Of a DNA stretch of 64,000 nt, positions 41,590 to 50,227 are shown piece by piece. Source of the stretch: Pseudoxanthomonas sp. (GTDB lineage: Bacteria > Pseudomonadota > Gammaproteobacteria > Xanthomonadales > Xanthomonadaceae); the NCBI RefSeq assembly GCF_027498035.1, contig NZ_CP114978.1, positions 4,030,001 through 4,094,000 on the forward strand. Reading direction: 5' to 3'. The notes beneath the pieces were generated by a model, which searched no databases, was not told the origin of the DNA, and worked only from the letters and a program-made list of their open reading frames with translations. Made by a program: the position numbers and the translations under genes. Each line of letters begins with the position of its first letter. The first letter of the stretch is position 1.

Positions 41590-43383
41590 ATGCGGAACAT
41601 CCGCAATTTCTCGATCATCGCCCATGTCGACCACGGCAAGTCCACGCTGGCCGACCGCATCATCCAGCTGTGCGGTGGTCTGCAGGCCCGTGAGATGGAG
41701 GCGCAGGTGCTCGACTCGAACCCGATCGAGCGCGAGCGCGGCATCACCATCAAGGCCCAGTCCGTGTCCCTGCCGTATACGGCCAAGGACGGGCAGACCT
41801 ACCAGCTGAATTTCATCGACACCCCCGGGCACGTGGACTTCTCCTACGAAGTCAGCCGCTCGCTGGCCGCCTGCGAGGGCGCGCTGCTGGTGGTTGATGC
41901 CGCCCAGGGCGTGGAAGCCCAGTCGGTGGCGAACTGCTACACCGCGGTGGAGCAGGGCCTGGAAGTGGTGCCGGTGCTGAACAAGATCGACCTGCCCACG
42001 GCCGACATCGACAAGGCCAAGGCCGAGATCGAAGCCGTCATCGGCATCGACGCCGACGACGCGGTGCCCGTCAGCGCCAAGACCGGCCTGAACGTGGACC
42101 TGGTGCTGGAGGCGATCGTCCAGCGCATTCCGCCGCCGGTGCCGCGCGATACCGACAAGCTGCAGGCGCTGATCATCGATTCCTGGTTCGACAACTACCT
42201 GGGCGTGGTCTCGCTGGTGCGCGTGATGCAGGGCGAGATCGGCCCGAAGAGCAAGCTCCTGGTGATGTCCACCGGCCGCACCCACGAGGTCGACAAGGTC
42301 GGCGTGTTCACCCCCAAGCGCAAGGAGCTGCCGAAGCTGCGCGCGGGCGAAGTGGGCTGGATCACCGCCTCGATCAAGGATGTGCATGGCGCGCCGGTCG
42401 GCGACACCCTGACCCTGGCCAGCGATCCGGCAGCCAAGCCGCTGCCGGGCTTCCAGGAAATGCAGCCGCGCGTGTTCTCCGGCCTGTTCCCGGTCAATGC
42501 CGAGGACTACCCGGCACTGCGCGAGGCGCTGGACAAGCTGCGCCTGAATGACGCGGCGCTGCGGTTCGAGCCGGAAAGCTCCGAGGCGATGGGCTTCGGC
42601 TTCCGCTGCGGCTTCCTCGGCATGCTGCACATGGAGATCGTGCAGGAGCGCCTGGAGCGCGAATACGACCTGGACCTGATCGGCACCGCGCCGACCGTGG
42701 TCTACGAAGTGCTCAAGACCGACGGCAGCATCCTGTCGCTGGATAACCCATCCAAACTGCCGCAGTCCAACCTGATCCAGGAAGTGCGCGAGCCCATCAT
42801 CCGCGCCAACATCCTCACGCCCGAGGCCTACATCGGCGCGATCATCAAGCTGTGCGAGGAAAAGCGCGGCGTGCAGATCAGCATCCAGTACCTGGCCAGC
42901 CAGGTGCAGATCAGCTATGAACTGCCGATGGCCGAGGTGGTGCTGGATTTCTTCGACAAGCTCAAGTCGGTCAGCCGTGGCTACGCGTCGCTGGATTACG
43001 CGTTCCTGCGCTTCCAGGAAGGCCCGTTCGTGCGCCTGGATACGCTGATCAATGGCGACAAGGTCGATGCGCTCAGCCTGATCGTGCACCGCAGCCACGC
43101 CGATCGTCGTGGCCGCGAACTGACCGAGAAGATGCGCGAACTGATCCCGCGGCAGATGTTCGACGTGGCCATCCAGGCTGCGGTCGGCGCGCAGATCATC
43201 GCCCGGTCCACGGTCAAGGCGATGCGCAAGAACGTGCTGGCCAAGTGCTATGGCGGCGACATCAGCCGCAAGAAGAAACTTCTGGAAAAGCAGAAGGAAG
43301 GCAAGAAGCGCATGAAGCAGGTCGGCCGCGTGGAGATTCCGCAGGAAGCTTTCCTGGCCGTGTTGCAGGTCGACAGCAAGTAA
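41590..43383 (+). CDS. lepA: Elongation factor 4 (LepA)
   Basis: 597 residues, the normal length. The GTPase motifs AHVDHGKSTLADRI, DTPGHVDFSYEVSRSLAACEGALLVVDA and NKIDLP, the domain MGFGFRCGFLGMLHMEIVQERLEREYDLDLI and the C-terminal GGDISRKKKLLEKQKEGKKRMKQVGRVEIPQEAFLAVL are present. It remodels ribosomes and aids initiation or back-translocation. The ATG at 41590 gives the family start MRNIRNFSIIAHVDHG; another ATG eight codons earlier is possible. lepB follows, the standard pair. Confidence 0.97.
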   Translation: MRNIRNFSIIAHVDHGKSTLADRIIQLCGGLQAREMEAQVLDSNPIERERGITIKAQSVSLPYTAKDGQTYQLNFIDTPGHVDFSYEVSRSLAACEGALLVVDAAQGVEAQSVANCYTAVEQGLEVVPVLNKIDLPTADIDKAKAEIEAVIGIDADDAVPVSAKTGLNVDLVLEAIVQRIPPPVPRDTDKLQALIIDSWFDNYLGVVSLVRVMQGEIGPKSKLLVMSTGRTHEVDKVGVFTPKRKELPKLRAGEVGWITASIKDVHGAPVGDTLTLASDPAAKPLPGFQEMQPRVFSGLFPVNAEDYPALREALDKLRLNDAALRFEPESSEAMGFGFRCGFLGMLHMEIVQERLEREYDLDLIGTAPTVVYEVLKTDGSILSLDNPSKLPQSNLIQEVREPIIRANILTPEAYIGAIIKLCEEKRGVQISIQYLASQVQISYELPMAEVVLDFFDKLKSVSRGYASLDYAFLRFQEGPFVRLDTLINGDKVDALSLIVHRSHADRRGRELTEKMRELIPRQMFDVAIQAAVGAQIIARSTVKAMRKNVLAKCYGGDISRKKKLLEKQKEGKKRMKQVGRVEIPQEAFLAVLQVDSK

Positions 43384-43473
43384 GGGACGCGACTGGCCTG
43401 CGCTGCGCGCGGAAGGCCGGGTTCGCATGTGTGATCGCCGGGGAGTCCCGGTTCTCCAGTTCTAGGAAAAACG

Positions 43474-44268
43474 ATGGTCTGGTTCGAAACAATCCTGGTG
43501 GTGCTCACCCTGCTGACCGGCGTGATCTGGCTGGCCGACAAGCTGTTCCTGGCCAAGCGCCGCGCTGCCAGGTCTGGCCTGCTGGACGAAGAGCCGGTCC
43601 TGGTCGATTACTCCAAGGCGTTCTTCCCGGTGCTGGCCATCGTGCTGATCCTGCGCAGCTTCGTCGCCGAGCCGTACAAGATCCCGTCGGCCTCGATGAT
43701 GCCCAACCTGCTGATCGGCGATTTCATCCTGGTCAACAAGTTCTCCTACGGCCTGCGCCTGCCGATCACCAACACCAAGTTCCTGCCGATCGGCGAGCCC
43801 AAGCGCGGCGACGTGGTGGTGTTCAAGCCGCCGATGGATCCGGAAAACAACTGGGTCAAGCGCATCGTCGGCCTGCCGGGCGACACCATCAGCTTCACCG
43901 GCAACACGCTGTCGGTGAATGGCACCGAGGTGCAGTACAAGCCGCTGGGCAGCTATACCGGCCGGGGCCTGCCGCCTGGCAGTGACCGGGTCACCCTGTT
44001 GCAGGAAGACCTGCCGGGCCACACCCACACCTTGTACGAGGATCTGGGGCGCTACACCGGCGAAGGTACCTGGACGGTGCCGGCTGGCCACTATTTCGTG
44101 ATGGGCGACAATCGTGATAATAGCGAGGACGGCCGCCTGTGGACGGATACGCACTTCCTGCCCGAGGAGAATCTCAGGGGCAAGGCGTTCCTGATCTGGC
44201 TCAATTGCGAAGGCTGGTTCTGCAAGAACGGGTTCGATCCGTCCCGCATCGGGCATGGCATCGAGTGA
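43474..44268 (+). CDS. lepB: Signal peptidase I
   Basis: 264 residues. Two N-terminal membrane segments, the catalytic Ser74 in PSASMMPNLLIGDFILVNKF, and the catalytic Lys129 in NWVKRIVGLPGDTIS are visible, with box E YFVMGDNRDNSEDGR near the end. It removes signal peptides on the periplasmic face of the inner membrane. It lies 90 bases after lepA and is followed by a DUF4845 gene, a known gammaproteobacterial neighbour, then rnc, era and recO. Confidence 0.97.
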   Translation: MVWFETILVVLTLLTGVIWLADKLFLAKRRAARSGLLDEEPVLVDYSKAFFPVLAIVLILRSFVAEPYKIPSASMMPNLLIGDFILVNKFSYGLRLPITNTKFLPIGEPKRGDVVVFKPPMDPENNWVKRIVGLPGDTISFTGNTLSVNGTEVQYKPLGSYTGRGLPPGSDRVTLLQEDLPGHTHTLYEDLGRYTGEGTWTVPAGHYFVMGDNRDNSEDGRLWTDTHFLPEENLRGKAFLIWLNCEGWFCKNGFDPSRIGHGIE

Positions 44269-44299
44269 TCTGGTTGTTCTAATGGGGATGGGGAAGGTC

Positions 44300-44683
44300 A
44301 TGAAGCGCAACCAAAGTGGCATCACGCTGATCGGGTTCCTGATCACGTTGGCGGTGGTCGGTTTTGCCGCGTACATCGGCATGAAGCTGTTCCCGATGTA
44401 CGAGGAGTACTACTCGCTGAAGATGGCGGCCAAGGGCCTGGCCGACGAGCCGGGTTCGGCCAACATGGATCCCGCCAAGCTGCAGGACCTGCTGTTCCGC
44501 CGGCTGGACATCAACTATTCCGACAGCGTCAAACCGGCTGACGTGAAGTTCAAGCGCATCGATGCGGGCTGGAACATGCATGTCCAGTACGAGGTGCGCA
44601 AGCCGCTGGTCGGCAACCTGGATGTGGTCGGCAAGTTCGAGGTGTCCCAGGACATCACCCGGAGTGGTGGTGGCGAAGGCTGA
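44300..44683 (+). CDS. DUF4845 membrane protein
   Basis: 127 residues with a prepilin-like start (MKRNQSGITLIGFLITLAVVGFAAYIGMKLFPMYEEYYSLK), one membrane helix and a small periplasmic domain ending LVGNLDVVGKFEVSQDI. The G-I/M-T-L-I-G-F/E site resembles a type IV prepilin cleavage region but the Glu at +5 is not conserved (GITLIGF). The family lies between lepB and rnc in many gammaproteobacteria; function is unknown. GGGGAAGG just before the ATG sets the start. Confidence 0.85.
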   Translation: MKRNQSGITLIGFLITLAVVGFAAYIGMKLFPMYEEYYSLKMAAKGLADEPGSANMDPAKLQDLLFRRLDINYSDSVKPADVKFKRIDAGWNMHVQYEVRKPLVGNLDVVGKFEVSQDITRSGGGEG

Positions 44684-45350
44684 GCCCGCCGCCGGCAGTG
44701 ACCGGATCGGCCACCGTTTCGCTGATCCGCAGCTGCTGGCACAGGCGCTGACCCATCGCAGCGCCGGCACGCCGCACAACGAGCGACTGGAATTCCTCGG
44801 CGACGGCATCGTCAACCTGCTGATCGCCGAGGTGCTGTTCCAGCGCTGGCCCAAGGCCGACGAAGGCGCGCTGACCCGCGCCCGGGCCGAACTTGTACGC
44901 GAAGCTTCGCTGGCCACGCTCGCGCGCGAACTCGAACTGGGCGCGCGCCTGACCATGGGTCCTGGCGAAATGAAGTCCGGCGGCCATCGTCGCGATTCGA
45001 TCCTGGCCGACGCTCTGGAAGCGGTCGTGGCAGCCATCTATCTGGATGCCGGTTTCGAGGCCTGCCGCGACCGGGTCCTGCCCTGGTTCGAAGCCTCGCT
45101 GGCAGCGCTGCCGGTCGGCAAGCCGGAAAAAGATCCCAAGACCCGGCTCCAGGAATGGCTGCAGGGTAAGCAGAAGCCGCTGCCGGTCTACGAACTGGTT
45201 TCCGAAACGGGCGAGGAACACGCCCGGCATTTCCAGGTGCGCTGCGTCACCAGCGAGCCGTCGCTCTCCGCAGAAGGCGAGGGCAATTCGCGCAGGGTCG
45301 CCGAACAGGCGGCCGCGGCCGGTGTCATCAGCCAGTTGCCACGCAAATAG
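44670..45350 (+). CDS. rnc: Ribonuclease III
   Basis: 226 residues. The signature ERLEFLGDGIVNLLIAEVLF, the second acidic block DALEAVVAAIYLDAG, and a C-terminal double-stranded RNA-binding domain (DPKTRLQEWLQGKQKPLPVYELVSETGEEHARHFQV...RRVAEQAAAAGVISQL) are complete. It processes rRNA precursors and structured messages. Three GTG codons in a row (44664, 44667, 44670) can start it; the third has the best spacing from GGAG. It overlaps the DUF4845 gene by 14 bases. Confidence 0.94.
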   Translation: MAKAEPAAGSDRIGHRFADPQLLAQALTHRSAGTPHNERLEFLGDGIVNLLIAEVLFQRWPKADEGALTRARAELVREASLATLARELELGARLTMGPGEMKSGGHRRDSILADALEAVVAAIYLDAGFEACRDRVLPWFEASLAALPVGKPEKDPKTRLQEWLQGKQKPLPVYELVSETGEEHARHFQVRCVTSEPSLSAEGEGNSRRVAEQAAAAGVISQLPRK

Positions 45351-45380
45351 ACCTGCCCCCCGATGCCGATCGCGCGCCCT

Positions 45381-45467
45381 GTAGAGCGGAGCTTGCTCCG
45401 CTGGGGGCATTCCCGGCAAAGCTCCAGCCGAGTCCCCAAAAGGGGATCGCCACAAGCTCGGCTCTAC
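45381..45467. repeat. GTAG-headed REP-like inverted repeat pair
   Basis: GTAGAGCGGAGCTTGCTCCGCT at 45381 faces CAAGCTCGGCTCTAC ending at 45467. The right arm differs from the left by one base of the stem (CGG for CCG). It fills the gap between rnc and era. Confidence 0.82.
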
Positions 45468-45521
45468 AGGGAAGATCACGATCATTCGCACTCATTCCCC
45501 GTACGCTCTAAGCTTCCTGCC

Positions 45522-46430
45522 ATGAATACCCCAGCATCCCACCGCAGCGGCAGCGTTGCGGTCATCGGCCGTCCCAACGTCGGCAAATCCACCCTGACCA
45601 ATGCGCTGGTCGGGGCCAAGGTGTCCATCACCTCCAGTCGCCCGCAGACTACGCGGCACCGGCTGCTGGGCATCGCGACCTTCCCGGAGGGGCAGATCGT
45701 GTTGGTCGATACACCCGGCCTGCACAAGCAGCAGGGCAAGTATTCGGCCTCGGCGATGAGCCGGGTGATGAATCGTGCCGCGCGCGGTGCGCTGGAAGGC
45801 GTCGATGCCGGCCTGCTGGTGATCGAAGCCGGCCGCTGGGACGAGACCGACACCCTGGCCTACAACGTCCTCAGCGATACCGGCATCCCGGTGGTGCTGG
45901 TGATCAACAAGGTCGACCGGCTCAAGGAAAAATCCGAGCTGCTGCCGTTCCTGGCCCAGATCACCGAAGGCCGCATCTTCGCTGCCGTGCATCCGATCTC
46001 GGCATTGAAGAAGAACGGCCTGGAGGCTCTGGTGCGTGACGTGCTGTCGCACCTGCCCGAGGCGCCGGCGATGTTTGGCGAGGACGAAATCACCGACCGC
46101 AGCGAACGTTTCCTGGCCGGTGAGCTGATCCGCGAGCAGCTGATGCGCCAGCTCGGCGCCGAGCTTCCATACGCCACGACCACCGAGATCGAAAGCTTCA
46201 CCGTGGACGGCAACATGCTGCGCATCGGAGCGGTGATCTGGGTCGAGCGCGAAACCCAGAAGGCCATCGTCATCGGCAAGGGCGGCGCCCGCCTGAAGGA
46301 CATCGGTACCAAGGCGCGCCAGCAGATGGAGCACCTGTTCGACCGCAAGGTGTTCCTGGAAACCTGGGTCCGCGTGCGCGAAGGCTGGTCGGATGACGAA
46401 ACGGCGCTGAAGGCGTTCGGTTACGAGTGA
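45522..46430 (+). CDS. era: GTPase Era
   Basis: 302 residues. G1 GRPNVGKSTLTNAL (16-29), G2/G3 TSSRPQTTRHR and DTPGLHK, G4 NKVDRL and G5 SALKKNG are followed by the KH domain with VERETQKAIVIGKGGARLKDIGTKARQQMEHLF. It binds 16S rRNA and helps 30S assembly. The rnc-era-recO order is conserved. A palindromic repeat separates it from rnc. The start codon ATG follows the repeat by 54 bases. Confidence 0.97.
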   Translation: MNTPASHRSGSVAVIGRPNVGKSTLTNALVGAKVSITSSRPQTTRHRLLGIATFPEGQIVLVDTPGLHKQQGKYSASAMSRVMNRAARGALEGVDAGLLVIEAGRWDETDTLAYNVLSDTGIPVVLVINKVDRLKEKSELLPFLAQITEGRIFAAVHPISALKKNGLEALVRDVLSHLPEAPAMFGEDEITDRSERFLAGELIREQLMRQLGAELPYATTTEIESFTVDGNMLRIGAVIWVERETQKAIVIGKGGARLKDIGTKARQQMEHLFDRKVFLETWVRVREGWSDDETALKAFGYE

Positions 46431-46462
46431 CGTCGTCGGGAGCGCCGAGTTCCGAGCCCCCC

Positions 46463-47206
46463 ATGCAACTCGATGACGTCACTGCCTTCGTCCTGCACAC
46501 CCGCCCTTGGCGCGAGACCAGCCTGCTGGTGGAAGTGCTGACCGACCAGCATGGTCGGGTCGGGCTGATCGCGCGCGGCGTGCAGGGGCCGAAGCGGCAT
46601 GTGCTGCGGGCCGCGCTGCAGCCGCTGCAGCACATCCGCCTGAGCGCGCAGCTGCGCGGCGAGCTGGGGCGGCTGGTGTCGGCCGAAGCGCTGGATGCGG
46701 CGCCGCGGCTGGAAGGCGAGGCGATGCTCTCGGCTTTCTACGTCAACGAGCTGATGCTGCGGCTGGTGCCGCGCCAGGACCCGCAGCCGGACCTGTTCGT
46801 GGCGTATGCGAAAGTGCGCGCGCGGCTGGCGCATGGCGCGGCGCTGGGCTGGACGTTGCGCCGGTTCGAACGCGACCTGCTGGATTCGCTGGGATTCGGC
46901 GTCGGCCTGGACATCGATGGCGATGGCGAGCCGATTGATCCAGCGGCGCGCTACCGGCTGGACCCCGAACACGGCGCGCGTCGCTTGCTCAGCGAGCGCG
47001 CTGGCGAGCGCCAGTCCGCACCGACCGGGCAGGCGTTGCTGGCACTGGCGAACGACACGCTGCCCGAGCCATCGGATCTTGCCGACCTGCGCCGCGCCAT
47101 GCGCCAACTGCTCTCGCATCATCTCGGCCCGCGTGGACTGAAGTCCTGGGAAATGTTGGCTGCGCTGCCGCGCGCTCCACGCTTGCCGGACCCGGATGCT
47201 GCCTAG
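46463..47206 (+). CDS. recO: DNA repair protein RecO
   Basis: 247 residues. The OB-fold N terminus (AFVLHTRPWRETSLLVEVLTDQHGRVGLIARGVQGPKR) and helical C-terminal part (LSAFYVNELMLRLVPRQDPQPDLF...LRRFERDLLDSLGFG) fit RecO; the four-Cys zinc site of some RecO proteins is missing, as in other gammaproteobacteria. It anneals DNA and with RecR loads RecA. The ATG at 46463 gives the family N terminus; a GTG overlapping the era stop (46427) would add 12 residues. Confidence 0.92.
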   Translation: MQLDDVTAFVLHTRPWRETSLLVEVLTDQHGRVGLIARGVQGPKRHVLRAALQPLQHIRLSAQLRGELGRLVSAEALDAAPRLEGEAMLSAFYVNELMLRLVPRQDPQPDLFVAYAKVRARLAHGAALGWTLRRFERDLLDSLGFGVGLDIDGDGEPIDPAARYRLDPEHGARRLLSERAGERQSAPTGQALLALANDTLPEPSDLADLRRAMRQLLSHHLGPRGLKSWEMLAALPRAPRLPDPDAA

Positions 47207-47249
47207 CGGGATTGCGCGGGATTGGGATGGATGGACTCGCTCGATGCCT

Positions 47250-47315
47250 GTAGAGCCGAGCTTGCTCGGCTGAAGCTCCGCCGGGAAGGCCTCAGCCGAG
47301 CAAGCTCGGCTCTAC
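47250..47315. repeat. GTAG-headed REP-like inverted repeat pair
   Basis: Arms of 22 bases (beginning GTAGAGCCGAGCTTGC at 47250, complement ending 47315) are perfect inverted repeats separated by 22 bases. It sits in the convergent gap between recO and the REC-Hpt gene. The remaining 137 bases up to that gene show nothing recognisable. Confidence 0.88.
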
Positions 47316-47452
47316 AGACGAGCGAGGGCCGCCTGCAAAACGTCTCGCGAGCCCTGGATGCGCCGGGTTTACCCGGGGCTGTGTGCTGAACCGCACGGCC
47401 ACAGGGGGCGATGTGGCTTTATCGGTCAAGTTCTCGAGCCGATGGCCCGCTC

Positions 47453-48148
47453 CTACGCGCGGGTCTGCTGCCAGGCGGCCTGGAACGCGGGTTCACCAGA
47501 AAGATCGGGCAGGCCGGCGTCCAGGGTCTGGGCTGCGGCCTGCAGCCGTGCGGCACCGACGAAACCGGTGCTCGCGCGCAAGCGATGCAGCTGCTGGTGT
47601 GCGGTAGCCCAGTCGCCGCTGGCCAGGGCCGTGATGATGGCCGCAGCCTGCACGTCGAGCTCCTGCAGGAACAGGTCGCGCAGCGTCTGCAGGTGCGTGG
47701 CGTTGCCGCCCAGGGCGGCCAGTGCGCTGGCGTCGTCCCAGACCGGCAGGTCATCGCTGCCTGCCTGCACCGCGGCGGTGGGTCGCGGTGCGCGGGATTC
47801 CAGTACGCCCAGCGCGGCCTGGCGCAGCGCGGCGGCGGCGACCGGTTTGACCACCACCGCGGCGAAGCCTGCTTCACACAACGTGGCGTGCAGGGCTGGC
47901 GAATGATCGGCGGTGTGGGCCAGCGCGGGCAGGCCAGGCTGGCGCGTGCGCAGGCGTTGCAGCAGGTCTTCGCCGCGGCCGTCGGGCAGGTTGGCGTCCA
48001 CCAGGCACAGGTCGAAGGTCTGCGCCAAACCCAGGGCTTCGGCCTGGCTGCGCGCGGTCTGGACCGTGGCGGGCAGGGCTTCCAGCGCCACGCGCATGAA
48101 TTCGGCGGTGGTCGGGTCGTCCTCGACCAGCAGGATGCGGGGTGTCAT
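47453..48148 (-). CDS. Response regulator receiver fused to an Hpt domain
   Basis: 231 residues. The REC domain has the acidic pocket Glu9/Asp10/Asp11 (ILLVEDDP), phospho-acceptor Asp51 (LCLVDANLPDGRG) and Lys in AVVVKPVAA. The C-terminal part (about 135-231) is a histidine phosphotransfer domain with His188 in LHRLRASTGFVGA. There is no kinase domain and no output domain, so it passes phosphate between an Asp and a His. A partner hybrid kinase is not in this window. It is divergent from rlmD, 114 bases away. The role is unknown. Confidence 0.85.
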   Translation of the reverse strand: MTPRILLVEDDPTTAEFMRVALEALPATVQTARSQAEALGLAQTFDLCLVDANLPDGRGEDLLQRLRTRQPGLPALAHTADHSPALHATLCEAGFAAVVVKPVAAAALRQAALGVLESRAPRPTAAVQAGSDDLPVWDDASALAALGGNATHLQTLRDLFLQELDVQAAAIITALASGDWATAHQQLHRLRASTGFVGAARLQAAAQTLDAGLPDLSGEPAFQAAWQQTRA

Positions 48149-48262
48149 GACCTCATTCCTCCGTGAAAGGGTGCCTGTCGGCGCGCGCTGGAACCGCGCC
48201 GGCTGCCGCGCCCGGCGCATCTGCGACAATACGCGATTCCCTGCACGCAGCCAGACCGCCAC

Positions 48263-49603
48263 GTGGCCCGTTCCCCGCGCATCGACAAGACCCCTTTTGA
48301 ACTCAACGTCCACGACCTGAGCCATGACGGCCGGGGCGTGGCCCGCCGCCCGCCGCTGGTGGAGGGCGAATCCGGCAAGGCCGTGTTCGTCCGTGGCGCC
48401 CTGCCGGGCGAGCGCGTGCTGGTCGAACAGACCGCCAGGAGCCGCCATTTCGATGAAGCCCGCACGCTGGAAGTGCTGGAGGCCTCGCCGGACCGGGTGA
48501 CCCCGCGCTGCCCGCATTTCGGCACCTGCGGTGGCTGCGTGCTGCAGCACCTGGACGAAACCAAGCAGATCGCCGCCAAGCAGCACACGCTGATGGAAAA
48601 CCTGGAGCGCATCGGCCACGTCAAACCCGAATCGGTGCTGGCGCCGCTGTGCGAAGGCAGCTGGGGTTATCGCCGCAAGGGCCGCTTCTCCGTGCGTCGC
48701 GTCGAGAAGAAGGGCAAGACCCTGGTCGGTTTCCGCGAGCAGGATCCGCGCTTCGTCGCCGAGCTGCGCGAATGCCACACGGTGATCCCGGAGATCGGCT
48801 TCAAGATCGACGTGCTGGCACAGTTGGTCGACAGCCTGGACGGCCGCGCCGACATCCCGCAGATCGAGTTCATCGCCGGCGACGACGCCATCGCGTTCGT
48901 GTTCCGCCACATGAATCCGTTGACGCCCGGCGATATCGAGAAGCTCACTGCGTTCGCACAGGCCGAGAACTTCGCCATCTTCCTGCAGCCCGGTGGCAAC
49001 CACACCGTGCATCCGCTGTGGCCGGCGGAAGTGCCGCTGTCGTTCCGGTTGGCGCCGTGGGATGTTGAGCTGACGTTCCGGCCACTGGACTTCATCCAGG
49101 TCAACGCCAAGCTCAACGAGACGATGATCGCCCACACCTTCAAGCTGCTGGACCTGCAGCCGGGCGAGCGGGTGCTGGACCTGTTCTGCGGGCTGGGCAA
49201 CTTCACCCTGCCGATGGCGCGACTGGTGGGCGAAGTGGTGGGCGTGGAAGGCGAGGCCGGCCTGGTTGCGCGCGCGCAGGAAAACGCAGTGCGCAACGGG
49301 CTGGCCAACGCGCAGTTCTTCGCCGCCGACCTGACCCAGGACCAACGCAACGCGCCTTGGATGAAGCAGGGCTTCGACAAGCTGCTGCTGGACCCGCCGC
49401 GCTCGGGCGCGATCGACGTGCTCAAGCAGCTACCGCTGAAGAACTTCAACCGCATCGTCTACGTCAGCTGCCACCCGGGCTCGCTGGCGCGCGACGCCGG
49501 CTATCTGGTCAACGAGTGTGGCTTCCGGCTGGTCAGTGCCGGGGTGATGGACATGTTCCCGCACACCGCGCACGTGGAATCGATTGCGTTGTTCGAGCGC
49601 TGA
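48263..49603 (+). CDS. rlmD: 23S rRNA (uracil-1939-C5)-methyltransferase RlmD
   Basis: 446 residues from a GTG start. An N-terminal TRAM domain (DLSHDGRGVARR...VFVRGALPGERVLVEQTARSRHFDEARTLEV), the iron-sulfur cysteines in CPHFGTCGGC plus a later Cys in LRECHTV, the SAM site VLDLFCGLGNFTLPMAR, and the catalytic block DPPRSG with Cys in YVSCHPGSLARD are all present. It methylates U1939 of 23S rRNA. A terminator-like stem follows. Confidence 0.95.
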   Translation: MARSPRIDKTPFELNVHDLSHDGRGVARRPPLVEGESGKAVFVRGALPGERVLVEQTARSRHFDEARTLEVLEASPDRVTPRCPHFGTCGGCVLQHLDETKQIAAKQHTLMENLERIGHVKPESVLAPLCEGSWGYRRKGRFSVRRVEKKGKTLVGFREQDPRFVAELRECHTVIPEIGFKIDVLAQLVDSLDGRADIPQIEFIAGDDAIAFVFRHMNPLTPGDIEKLTAFAQAENFAIFLQPGGNHTVHPLWPAEVPLSFRLAPWDVELTFRPLDFIQVNAKLNETMIAHTFKLLDLQPGERVLDLFCGLGNFTLPMARLVGEVVGVEGEAGLVARAQENAVRNGLANAQFFAADLTQDQRNAPWMKQGFDKLLLDPPRSGAIDVLKQLPLKNFNRIVYVSCHPGSLARDAGYLVNECGFRLVSAGVMDMFPHTAHVESIALFER

Positions 49604-49653
49604 AATCTGCTGCTTGGCTAGCGCTCCGGTAACGGGTGCTGGTCTAGGCTATC

Positions 49654-49678
49654 GGCCCGGCGTTGCCGGGCCTTTCTT
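49654..49678 (+). terminator. Terminator after rlmD
   Basis: GGCCCGGC / GCCGGGCC with a three-base loop followed by TTTCTT, 50 bases after rlmD and 16 bases before the next start. Confidence 0.7.
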
Positions 49679-49693
49679 CATCTGGTGTCGCAC

Positions 49694-50212
49694 ATGGGTC
49701 TGGAAATCGAACGCAAATTCCTGCTGGCCAACGAGGCCTGGCGCGCAGCGGCGCACCGGGCCATCCCGATGGCGCAGGGCTACCTCAACGATCTGTCCGT
49801 GGTGGCCGGCGGGGCGCAGAAGGCCTCGGTGCGGGTGCGGATCGAAGGTGACACCGCCGCGCTGAACCTGAAATCCCGCGAGACCGGCCACACCCGCCAG
49901 GAATTCGAATACCCGATCCCTGTGGCTGATGCACAGGCCCTGCTCAAGCTGTGCGTGGGTGGGCTGGTCGAAAAGACCCGCCACCTGGTCACCGTCGGCG
50001 AACATCTGTGGGAAATCGACGAATTCGCCGGTGAAAACGCCGGGCTGGTGGTGGCCGAGATCGAGCTGGGCCACGCCGACGAGGCCTTCGAGCGCCCGGC
50101 CTGGCTGGGCCGGCAGGTGACCGACAGCCTGCGCTATTACAATCTCGCCCTGGCCGATCGTCCGTACTCGCAGTGGAGCGAGGACGAACGCCGCGCCGCA
50201 GACGTCGCCTAA
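49694..50212 (+). CDS. CYTH-domain protein (triphosphate-binding)
   Basis: 172 residues. The N-terminal signature MGLEIERKFLL (Glu4, Glu6, Lys8) begins an eight-stranded tunnel with later RVRIEGDTAALNLKSRE, RQEFEYPIP, VVAEIELGHADE and a C-terminal TDSLRYYN helix. Family members hydrolyse inorganic triphosphate or make cyclic AMP; single-domain bacterial ones such as NeuTTM are mostly triphosphatases. An upstream GTG adds three residues. It precedes nagZ by 15 bases. Confidence 0.88.
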   Translation: MGLEIERKFLLANEAWRAAAHRAIPMAQGYLNDLSVVAGGAQKASVRVRIEGDTAALNLKSRETGHTRQEFEYPIPVADAQALLKLCVGGLVEKTRHLVTVGEHLWEIDEFAGENAGLVVAEIELGHADEAFERPAWLGRQVTDSLRYYNLALADRPYSQWSEDERRAADVA

Positions 50213-50227
50213 GAGGATTGCTTTGAC

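Noticed and set aside
41578..43428. A 616-codon open frame on the minus strand opposite lepA
   Set aside because: It is antisense to a fully conserved LepA, has no family-like sequence and reflects high GC with few stop codons in that phase.
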